DNA of 64,000 nucleotides from an uncultured Bacteroidota bacterium. GTDB lineage: Bacteria > Bacteroidota > Bacteroidia > Chitinophagales > Chitinophagaceae. The position numbers and the translations under genes were made by a program. Below, in pieces: positions 9,738 to 17,677 of the stretch. A model generated the notes under the pieces. The model worked only from the letters and a program-made list of their open reading frames with translations. It was not told the DNA's origin and did no database searches. How positions within the stretch are numbered: the first letter of the stretch is position 1; every line of letters starts with the position of its first letter. The DNA lies in the NCBI GenBank assembly GCA_903887415.1, contig CAISPO010000039.1, forward strand, positions 45,835 to 109,834, in the 5' to 3' direction.

Positions 9738-9804
9738 AAAATGTGCTCCTTAAACAATCCAATTTTCAAATCAAATACGTGCCTGCGTCATTCATTCTAC
9801 TTCA

Positions 9805-9823
9805 CCCTCTCTTTAGGAGAGGG
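9805..9823 (-). terminator. Hairpin CCCTCTCTTTAGGAGAGGG downstream of the minus-strand GT2 gene
   Basis: Inverted repeat; stop codon of the GT2 gene at 9835. Confidence 0.4.
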
Positions 9824-9834
9824 ATGGGGCGAGG

Positions 9835-10584
9835 TTATTTATTCTTCCCGTACAGTTTGCTCTTTATGAGCCCCCATTTATGGAAGCGGTGTGTAAATGA
9901 TACGCGGAGTACACCACGGCCATACTTCATGCTGCGGGAGAAGTTGATGCTGGATGCCTCTTCAAAATATTTCGTAGGGCAGGTAACCTCTGCTATCTCG
10001 AAGCCATTCATGAATATCTGGGAGATCATTTCATTGTCGAAAACAAAATCATCGCTGTTGGCGCTGAAGTCTATGGAACGGATGACCTCTGCGCTGAATG
10101 CACGGTAGCCGGTATGATACTCGCTCAGCTTCTGGCGCAACATGATGTTTTCAAAAAGTGTAAGGCAGCGGTTAAAGACGTACTTGTAGAGCGGCATGCC
10201 GCCTTTCAGCGCGCCGCGGCCCAGTATGCGCGATGCCAGCACTACAGGATACACATCGTAGGCTATGACGCCGGATATGGCGTGAATGAGCGTGGGGGTG
10301 TACTGGTAGTCGGGGTGCAGCATGATGACGATGTCGGCGCCAAGCTCCAGGGCTTTTTTGTAGCAGCTTTTCTGGTTGCCGCCATAGCCCTTGTTCACCT
10401 CATGCTTTATAATGTGGCTGATGCCCAGCTTGCGGCCTTCTTCCACAGTATGGTCACGGCTGTTGTCGTCCACCAGCACCACATCATCCACAATATCAAA
10501 TGGGATCTCCTTATAAGTCCTTTCCAGCGTTAAAGCCGCATTATAGGCGGGCAGTACCACCACTATTTTCTTACCGTTCAGCAT
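9835..10584 (-). CDS. Glycosyltransferase family 2 (dolichol-phosphate mannosyltransferase-like)
   Basis: MLNGKKIVVVLPAYNAALTLERTY...VVLVDDNSRDHT; start chosen at internal Met. Confidence 0.85.
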   Translation of the reverse strand: MLNGKKIVVVLPAYNAALTLERTYKEIPFDIVDDVVLVDDNSRDHTVEEGRKLGISHIIKHEVNKGYGGNQKSCYKKALELGADIVIMLHPDYQYTPTLIHAISGVIAYDVYPVVLASRILGRGALKGGMPLYKYVFNRCLTLFENIMLRQKLSEYHTGYRAFSAEVIRSIDFSANSDDFVFDNEMISQIFMNGFEIAEVTCPTKYFEEASSINFSRSMKYGRGVLRVSFTHRFHKWGLIKSKLYGKNK

Positions 10585-10761
10585 AATAAGTGACAAAAAT
10601 AATATTAATCCCGAAATAACGGCCTTAAGGGCGTTAGCTTTTCGTGAATCAGGCAAATATAATCCCTTAGACTCTCCCAAATGTGCTTATACATCGGTGA
10701 TATATGCCACCACAAATATATCAAAGACCCCAAAACGAGATGCTCAATACTATTTTAGTTC

Positions 10762-10878
10762 TTATCTTGTACTTTGACATTTATTTTTGATGAAGGGAAT
10801 AAACTTTGAGCGGTATTCATACGTGGCAATGTCATTGATATCGGACAATGACTGTTCGGTAAAAACTACTTCAACCAT
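10762..10878 (-). pseudogene. Truncated ParE/RelE-type toxin remnant (38 aa)
   Basis: MVEVVFTEQSLSDINDIATYEYRSKFIPFIKNKCQSTR*; resembles a ParE N-terminus; ATG overlaps the stop region of the upstream antitoxin-like ORF. Confidence 0.5.
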
Positions 10879-11048
10879 TTTTTCAGCCTTTTTTGGGCAT
10901 CATCCATGGAAACAACTTTTCCTTCGGCAGACTGTGCTAACCCGATCTGTATTTTTTCCAGCAAAACTATCTGCTCTATAGCATCTTCGGCCTCAAATTT
11001 TGAGGGCCGCGCATTAATTGATTCCAACACTTCTTTCTTAGTCAGCAT
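10866..11048 (-). CDS. Antitoxin-like small protein (60 aa)
   Basis: MLTKKEVLESINARPSKFEAEDAIEQIVLLEKIQIGLAQSAEGKVVSMDDAQKRLKKWLK; size and position typical of ParD-like partners. Confidence 0.5.
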   Translation of the reverse strand: MLTKKEVLESINARPSKFEAEDAIEQIVLLEKIQIGLAQSAEGKVVSMDDAQKRLKKWLK

Positions 11049-11138
11049 AGCTGCATTTTAGTACAAGTTACAGATTTTCTGCTAAATTCTTCTTCCCAAG
11101 GGTGCATTTCAAATTTCGCTGGTGCATGCCACATTCAA

Positions 11139-11215
11139 CCCTTTCAGGGTTGTGTCACTTTTGTTTTTTCCGTGGGTTACACCCACGGCTACTCATATTT
11201 AAGCCCATTCGGGCT
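11139..11215. repeat. BIME-like element with three consecutive hairpins
   Basis: AACCCTTTCAGGGTT (11139-11153), CCGTGGGTTACACCCACGG (11170-11188), AGCCCATTCGGGCT (11202-11215). Confidence 0.65.
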
Positions 11216-11292
11216 ATCGGGAGCGATATTTTTCATGCGATGATTGGAAATGCATCCTCTCCCAAGAAATCCTGATTAAATTTGTCGAGCTT

Positions 11293-12921
11293 ATGAACGG
11301 TAACGTACAAATTAAAAATTCAGTTATTGCCCTGTTCATAGGCATTATTTCGCTTGCCTTGTTTGCCGAGAGCTCGGTACCATACTTCTACGCTGAAAAA
11401 AAATGCCTGCCCGGCGACAAATTCCTGGGCCAGATCATCTATACCCCTGACCAGAATATGTATTTTTCGTTCATCCGCCAGGCCAGGGATGGGCATTTTG
11501 TATTCAATAATCGCCTTACTTATATACCCAACAAGCCGGTTTTTGTTAATCTGCAGTTCTGGCTGGTGGGCACCATACAGCGGGTAACCGGCCTCTCTGA
11601 GAATGGCATTTACTATGTGTGGCGCTATATGGGCATCCTGCTGCTCACTATAGGTATCTTCCTGCTGGCGCGCATCGTGCTGCCCACACCGCGACAGGTG
11701 TTCGCGTGCGTTGCGCTGCTGCTGTTTACCGGCGGGTTCGGCTTTGTATTTGCCCTGCTCAACAGCGCGCATATCATAGGCCTGGAGGCGGCCCATGCCG
11801 GCATACTGGACATGAAACTGGGCATACTACCCTTTCAGCAGGCAATGACCAACCCCAATTTTTCATTTCCGCACGGCCTTATATTGATCGCCTATGCCTT
11901 CTTCCTGCTGGGTGAGCAAAAGAACAGCCGGAAGCATTATATGTGGTCGGGGATCTTTTTCTGCATCATCGGCCTCGTGCGCCCTTACGATATATTGCCT
12001 CCTTTTGTAGTTTTCCCCGTCTATCTGATTATTACCAATGGCCGTTTCAAATTCCAGCTAAAGCAACTGCTTGTGAAGCTGCTGCCGCTCTTTATGCTAG
12101 TACCGGTGCTGCTGTATAATTTCTGGCTGTTCAAGGTCAACGATATTTTCAAATACTGGTCTATGCAGGGGCTCAATGCCAACAGCATTCCATCTGTGCC
12201 GCTGCATTTTCTGGCATATGGCATTGTGGGCATACTGGCCATAGTGCGGGTAGCGCAGCTAAAAACCAATCCGCTGAACAGAATAGATAAATTCCTGCTT
12301 ACCTGGTTTCTGCTCACGTTTATCCTCATCCAGCTCGGCAAGTACTTCCCGGTGATAGGCTGGAGCCCGCAGATAGGTGTTTACCTGGCTGTGCCGCTGG
12401 CGTTGCTGGGCTGCTCCATAAAATACCGGGTTGATTACCCTAAGGCACGCTTTTATGGCATAGCAACCGTGGTGGCTGCCTGCGCCATCATCAGCAATAT
12501 CTTCATTGTTCTTTATTATTGCAAGCACTTCACTGATAAAGATCAACGATATACCTTTTATGCACACAAAAGTGAACTGGCCGCATTTGACTGGCTTAGT
12601 AAAAACACACCTGAAGGAACTGTGGTACTGGCAGAGCCATCCACCTCGCTGCGCATAGCTAAGTACACCAGCGATAATGTAGTGGCTGCGCATTACAGCG
12701 TCACTCCGCAATACAAGGAGTATGCGGCTATGGCTAGTTTATTCTTTGCGGATACCGTGCTCGGCAATGCCCAGAAACCTGCGCTTGAAAAGCTGAATGT
12801 CAGCTATGTGTATGTGGGCCCTGAAGAAATAAATCTGAATATTGTGAAGATCCCAGACGATGGTGCGCTGACAAAAGTATATAGCAATGACCTGGTCAGT
12901 ATCTATAGGGTAAACCGGTGA
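11293..12921 (+). CDS. Polytopic membrane protein, GT-C glycosyltransferase-like
   Basis: 542 aa with many hydrophobic helices and a large C-terminal soluble region; glycosyltransferase-39-like architecture. Confidence 0.55.
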   Translation: MNGNVQIKNSVIALFIGIISLALFAESSVPYFYAEKKCLPGDKFLGQIIYTPDQNMYFSFIRQARDGHFVFNNRLTYIPNKPVFVNLQFWLVGTIQRVTGLSENGIYYVWRYMGILLLTIGIFLLARIVLPTPRQVFACVALLLFTGGFGFVFALLNSAHIIGLEAAHAGILDMKLGILPFQQAMTNPNFSFPHGLILIAYAFFLLGEQKNSRKHYMWSGIFFCIIGLVRPYDILPPFVVFPVYLIITNGRFKFQLKQLLVKLLPLFMLVPVLLYNFWLFKVNDIFKYWSMQGLNANSIPSVPLHFLAYGIVGILAIVRVAQLKTNPLNRIDKFLLTWFLLTFILIQLGKYFPVIGWSPQIGVYLAVPLALLGCSIKYRVDYPKARFYGIATVVAACAIISNIFIVLYYCKHFTDKDQRYTFYAHKSELAAFDWLSKNTPEGTVVLAEPSTSLRIAKYTSDNVVAAHYSVTPQYKEYAAMASLFFADTVLGNAQKPALEKLNVSYVYVGPEEINLNIVKIPDDGALTKVYSNDLVSIYRVNR

Positions 12922-12980
12922 CGCAAATTACACCAAATGAGCATTAAGACCACACCGTGCCGCGCGAGTTAACCACCCCG

Positions 12981-13038
12981 GCTGAAAAGCACTGCTTCGC
13001 TATGCTTTTCAGCGCGCCCCTCCTAAAAACAGGAGGGG
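12981..13038. terminator. Two adjacent hairpins between convergent genes
   Basis: GCTGAAAAGCA/TGCTTTTCAGC (12981-13013) and CCCCTCCT/AGGAGGGG (13017-13038). Confidence 0.6.
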
Positions 13039-13063
13039 AGGTGTTACGCACCCTCATTTTCCG

Positions 13064-13462
13064 CTAGTAAAGTGGTAAGCCCCAGAAGCCGGTAAATACA
13101 GCCAGTGCTAAAACGGTAAGCCCTAATACCAGGCCTACTATTGCCAGGGCACTGTTGCGGTGGCGGCGGCCTATGCCCATGATGCCAAACAATATAGCCA
13201 GCAATGCAAAACCACCCCAAAAGAACCCGGCGATGCCGCATATCAGTGCAAATATGCCCTGCCAGCCGGCATACCGGGCACGCTGATAAATAGGGTGTGA
13301 AAGCGCACTCTTTATGCTTGTGGCACTAGTTGACATCGTGGTTTTACCGGTTTCGGTGGTAATAGCCGTTGCCACATGACTTTTTATTGCGAAGCCAGCC
13401 TGTGCAGGCGCTGCAGAAAACAGGAAAACAACAGAAAGCAGGCATAGCAGCATGTTCTTCAT
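13064..13462 (-). CDS. DUF4190-like small membrane protein
   Basis: GIFALICGIAGFFWGGFALLAILFGIMGIGRRHRNSALAIVGLVLGL. Confidence 0.6.
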   Translation of the reverse strand: MKNMLLCLLSVVFLFSAAPAQAGFAIKSHVATAITTETGKTTMSTSATSIKSALSHPIYQRARYAGWQGIFALICGIAGFFWGGFALLAILFGIMGIGRRHRNSALAIVGLVLGLTVLALAVFTGFWGLPLY

Positions 13463-13642
13463 ACATCAGTAGTTTATGGAATCAAATATAGTAAAATGTC
13501 GGACAAAATTCATTCTGAAATAGTAGCCATGACCTTCAGGTAGGGGAAATAAGGAATAAACTGAATTCAAGGCTTTATCCAAAAAAGATATACGGGCATT
13601 AACCACATTTTGGCTAAAGCCCAAGAGTACTTGTTTTGACAT

Positions 13643-13662
13643 CCCCGACCTAAAGGTCGGGG
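13643..13662. repeat. Palindromic hairpin CCCCGACCTAAAGGTCGGGG
   Basis: Inverted repeat in intergenic DNA. Confidence 0.6.
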
Positions 13663-13693
13663 CAACCGGAGCGTGGTAAAAAAGTATGCTGAG

Positions 13694-14131
13694 TTATAAC
13701 AGTATCAGCGAAAGAACGGTTACCCCGGCTATCAAATAGAGTGCAAGCTCCACCACACCAAGGATAAATCCAGTGACTGCCAGGCCCTGCACTTTACAGC
13801 CCCTGCCCATACCGAGTACGCCAAAAAGTATAGCCAATAAATTCAGTCCTGGCACCAGCAGCCCTATAAGCCCGCAGCCGAGCGCGGCAATACCCACCCA
13901 CTCACTCGCCTTAGCTGTACGGTATGGATGTAAAAAAGAAAGCGCTTTATTCACCTTTGCGATAAAACCGGATGCTTTTTCTGTTTTAACGGTGGCACTT
14001 GCATTAGTATATATATGCGCAGCAGCATCGTGAGCTACAGAAGATCTTTTAACTACAATACCCGCATGCAATGCAGGTGAAACACATAACAAGCAAAGGA
14101 CTGAAACAAGCGTAACTAGTTTATTCTTCAT
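13694..14131 (-). CDS. DUF4190-like small membrane protein, paralog of 13064-13462
   Basis: EWVGIAALGCGLIGLLVPGLNLLAILFGVLGMGRGCKVQGLAVTGFILG; start at internal Met (MKNKLVTLV). Confidence 0.6.
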   Translation of the reverse strand: MKNKLVTLVSVLCLLCVSPALHAGIVVKRSSVAHDAAAHIYTNASATVKTEKASGFIAKVNKALSFLHPYRTAKASEWVGIAALGCGLIGLLVPGLNLLAILFGVLGMGRGCKVQGLAVTGFILGVVELALYLIAGVTVLSLILL

Positions 14132-14266
14132 ACAACCATTGTTGAGGCGGAATAAAAATAAGTTATTTTGCTTCACATAGGGAACGTTTTCAGAAAATGC
14201 ACTGCAAAAAAGTTTTTTTATACCTTTAATAGACTAATAATTAATATTAACCCTTAAGCCTGCCAC

Positions 14267-14686
14267 ATGCTAAAGCACACCTTGTTCGTCATAACTGTCT
14301 TTGCCGCACTTACTGCCGACGCACAAAATATATCGATCAAAAATGACACAATATATAAGGGCCACGAGCCGCTTGCGTTATTTAAGAAAACGCCCAGGCC
14401 GCCATTCGCATATTTCATTACCGCGCTCACCGGCGATGAGCTGATATCGTTTCGCTACAGCCACGTAGAGGAAAAAGGCAAACCAGGCTATGTTATCAAT
14501 TTTGTAAATGATGGAAAACAAGGGATGCTTCCGAAGCAGGCCGGGTTTCCTGTCTCGATGGTTTCTGAATTGTTTAAATGCCATTTGTTTAAAAATGGGG
14601 CTATAGATGAAAAAGCAGAAGCGGAATTCCTTGCTCACCACCCTTTGCCAAAAGGATATACGGACACAGACCAGGTGGTAGAGTAA
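14267..14686 (+). CDS. Hypothetical secreted protein
   Basis: 139-aa ORF with N-terminal signal MLKHTLFVITVFAALTADAQ. Confidence 0.55.
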   Translation: MLKHTLFVITVFAALTADAQNISIKNDTIYKGHEPLALFKKTPRPPFAYFITALTGDELISFRYSHVEEKGKPGYVINFVNDGKQGMLPKQAGFPVSMVSELFKCHLFKNGAIDEKAEAEFLAHHPLPKGYTDTDQVVE

Positions 14687-14750
14687 AAACCCCTAACCGA
14701 GCAATGCCATTAGTTAAGACAGGTTCCGTTTTTTCGAAAAAATTATTACG

Positions 14751-14830
14751 TCCTTTCAGCGCTTATATGTTGTGTGCGCTTATACCGGGGGCTTCACCCC
14801 CGGCTAATATATTATGCCCTTTCAGTGCTG
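14751..14830. repeat. BIME-like element related in layout to 11139-11215
   Basis: CCTTTCAGCGCTT...CCGGGGGCTTCACCCCCGGCTAATATATTATGCCCTTTCAGTGCTG; central hairpin 14785-14803. Confidence 0.55.
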
Positions 14831-14985
14831 ATTGTGTTCTAATATTCCCGGGCTTAATGACATTATCCTAAAAAAGCTATTCCTCATTAAACTTACTATG
14901 CCACTTCCATTTGTGTATATTTTTAACAAACCGCCCTCTTTATTTCTCCTATATTTATACCTTATTATTAAACAATACGAGATAG

Positions 14986-15001
14986 TCCCGCACTTGCGGG
15001 A
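14986..15001 (+). repeat. Hairpin TCCCGCACTTGCGGGA just upstream of the 15011 start codon
   Basis: Perfect 6-bp stem, ACTT loop, 9 nt before ATG. Confidence 0.6.
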
Positions 15002-15010
15002 TCAGGGTTT

Positions 15011-17632
15011 ATGAAGATACAACGCGCTGCACCTGTAAATGAATTATTAGCTAAGCTGATCTTCCTCATGCTGCCAACTGCGGTGGTTGGCTACTTCCTG
15101 TTACAAACTGTTAACCAATATTATTCCATACTTCAAAACCAGGCATTCGAGCAAGCAATATATCTTGCGGCAGGGATGGGCATTGCGGCTGTTATCTATT
15201 CATTCCGGGTCAGGTTTCTGCCTACGTATATCATCCTGTGCATTGTTCTGGCCTCCATCTATAAGGGGCTGGATAAATACAGCAGCAGCGAATTTGACGC
15301 TTTTTTCATTGCCCGGCGCTTCCAGATCTTTGCCAATCTGTTTACCGCAGGCTGGCTCATTGGCTGGGGATTTGTGCGATGGCGCTATTGGTCGGTAGGT
15401 ATTGCAGCCGTCCTGCTTAGTGCCTGCATTTTCCTGATAGCCAAGTCCAATGCAGATACCGTGGATAGGTTGTTGTGGTCATTTACCCCTGCGTTGCTGT
15501 ATGCGGTCTATCTCATTTTCACCGCCGAGCAGATATATAATTATAAAGACAAGTCGCAAAAGTTCTGGTTGTTTCTTACCCTGCGGCTATTTCTGTTCGG
15601 CATACTCGCGGCTTTGCTGGCAGCGGTTGTTATTTACAAAATGCGCAAGGAGATAAAGGAAACGGTGGCTAATTATGGCGGCGGCGGCAAAAGCGGACAA
15701 AATTCAATGCTTCATCAAAGGCCTGACAGCACTTTCGATATTAGCCGTTATTCACAGCTCAGCAGTTCACTTAGCCGCACAAAGCAGCTATTGTTTTGCG
15801 CCCATATAGACAATTTCTTCCCCGGCACCGATATACCAAACCCACTTTATCTTACTGCTTTTTATTTCACAAAATTCGACACACTCACAGAGACATTTGA
15901 GCGGGACTCGACGATTCCGTTCAATGACCTTTTTGAGCCTAATCCATATGCAATACCCTTGTTCACTACCCTCTACGATTCTTCGGTAATAAAGAACAGC
16001 CTGGGATCTAAGATGCGCCAGACTGTGGAGATACAGGTGTACAGTAAAATACTCTCCCCAAGCACTTACCTGGCGCCAAATGTGGGCTACTTTGTGCAGC
16101 CTATTGCTATAGAGAAGGATTTCCGGGAAGAATTCAAATTTGCGTTCCGGGCAAAGAGCTATGTGTCTGCGCTCAACAGCGCTTACTTTGTTTATAATGT
16201 GCAGAACCCGGAGATAAAAAAATTCCAGGAGATGCGGTTTGAAGTGCTGCGCAAGGTACATAGCTATGACAGTGTTGATGCCGGCTTCATGAAGTACTAT
16301 ACCTACATGCCGGGCGGGGACAAATTTAAAATTATAAGCGAGCTGGCCCACAAAATAACCGACACCGCGCATACCCCCGTTGACAAAGTGCTGGCCATAC
16401 GCAACTACTTCTACTCGAAGGACGAAAATGGTGACCGGCTATACAGTTATACCGACAATCCCGGCATACCCGACCTGCCTAATGCATCTAAACTTATCTA
16501 CTTTCTTACCGAAAACCACAAGGGGTATTGCGCTTATTATGCCGGCGCTACGTTGTTCATGCTTCGCTCGCTGGGTATTCCATCGCGCATAGCGGTGGGC
16601 TTCCTGACAGAAGACCGCAGCGATAAAAACAAGGGCTGGTACTGGTACTATGCTAACCAGGCTCATGCGTGGGTGCAAGTTTATTTTCCCGGTTATGGCT
16701 GGCTGGACTTTGACACTACCGTGGGTAATGACAACGAGAACCGCCCCACCCCACAGCCCGATGGGACACCGCCTATGCAGCCCCCAAAAGCATGGCTGGC
16801 AGCAGAGGGTATAGTAGAAGACGTGGACACCCTGAAGAAAACCATGCATATGTCGGTGAAGCAATTTGTGTTTCATGACAAGGAGTATAGACTGACAAAG
16901 CCTGTGTCCATAAACATGGATATGAAGGTGGCAACTGTGTATCGCGACAGTGCGGCAACACCATTGAAAACCGTGCAGAAGGGTGATGAAGGCACCGCAG
17001 TATCCTATGCCGAGGCGATGAAAAAAATGGAGGCCCTTCCCAACGAAAACGCTGCGTCGGTCGCAGAAAAGATCCCGTCGCCAGCACCTATAGATGAAGT
17101 ATATCTGAAAAGGAAGGACGTAGAAAAACCGAAGGAAAAACCACAGGTAATAGCACAGGTAAAAACCATGTCGTGGAAAGAAATAGCGTGGCTTTCGGCT
17201 GCCGTTGTGCTTGGGCTTTTACTGGCATTCCTGAGCCTTCCGGCCATCATCTTCGCGATATATAAAGCCAGGTATAATAATGCAAAAAATGATGGCAACA
17301 AGGCTTATTGGGCATATCGCGCGGCTACATTCTACCTGCACCAGTGCGGTGTGTTCAGAAAAGGGCGCACACCAATGCAATATGCGCGTAATGTGGTGGA
17401 CCCTGCATTTGGAACCTCCTTCACGCAATTCATGAATATTTATCTGAAAAAGAAATACGCGAAACAGGAGCTGACCCCGTCTGAGCGCCAATATGTGGCT
17501 GGTTTTTTACGGCCCTTCCTGGCCCAGGTGCGCAGCAAAATACCTTCGGGAAAAAGATTTGGCGCTTTTTTAAACCCCCTCAGGAGCTTGTCGTTTTTTA
17601 TGATACCGGAGGAAGAAGAAAAAGAATCTTAA
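15011..17632 (+). CDS. Transglutaminase-like domain membrane protein (TgpA-like)
   Basis: N-terminal TM helices; GYCAYYAGATLFMLRSLGIPSRIAVGF...HAWVQVYFPGYGWLDFDTT (Cys-His-Asp triad). Confidence 0.85.
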   Translation: MKIQRAAPVNELLAKLIFLMLPTAVVGYFLLQTVNQYYSILQNQAFEQAIYLAAGMGIAAVIYSFRVRFLPTYIILCIVLASIYKGLDKYSSSEFDAFFIARRFQIFANLFTAGWLIGWGFVRWRYWSVGIAAVLLSACIFLIAKSNADTVDRLLWSFTPALLYAVYLIFTAEQIYNYKDKSQKFWLFLTLRLFLFGILAALLAAVVIYKMRKEIKETVANYGGGGKSGQNSMLHQRPDSTFDISRYSQLSSSLSRTKQLLFCAHIDNFFPGTDIPNPLYLTAFYFTKFDTLTETFERDSTIPFNDLFEPNPYAIPLFTTLYDSSVIKNSLGSKMRQTVEIQVYSKILSPSTYLAPNVGYFVQPIAIEKDFREEFKFAFRAKSYVSALNSAYFVYNVQNPEIKKFQEMRFEVLRKVHSYDSVDAGFMKYYTYMPGGDKFKIISELAHKITDTAHTPVDKVLAIRNYFYSKDENGDRLYSYTDNPGIPDLPNASKLIYFLTENHKGYCAYYAGATLFMLRSLGIPSRIAVGFLTEDRSDKNKGWYWYYANQAHAWVQVYFPGYGWLDFDTTVGNDNENRPTPQPDGTPPMQPPKAWLAAEGIVEDVDTLKKTMHMSVKQFVFHDKEYRLTKPVSINMDMKVATVYRDSAATPLKTVQKGDEGTAVSYAEAMKKMEALPNENAASVAEKIPSPAPIDEVYLKRKDVEKPKEKPQVIAQVKTMSWKEIAWLSAAVVLGLLLAFLSLPAIIFAIYKARYNNAKNDGNKAYWAYRAATFYLHQCGVFRKGRTPMQYARNVVDPAFGTSFTQFMNIYLKKKYAKQELTPSERQYVAGFLRPFLAQVRSKIPSGKRFGAFLNPLRSLSFFMIPEEEEKES

Positions 17633-17677
17633 ATTTGACCGAATCATTTTAAAATATTTTCGACTATATAATTCAGG

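Noticed and set aside
7601-9745. Clean target-site duplication flanking the IS1595-like element
   Set aside because: Flanks (TGAAATGC left, AAAATGTG right) share only a short AAATG at different offsets; not convincing as an 8-bp duplication.
10114-10533. 139-aa plus-strand ORF
   Set aside because: Antisense to the family 2 glycosyltransferase gene.
15788-16372. 194-aa minus-strand ORF
   Set aside because: Shadow ORF opposite the transglutaminase gene.
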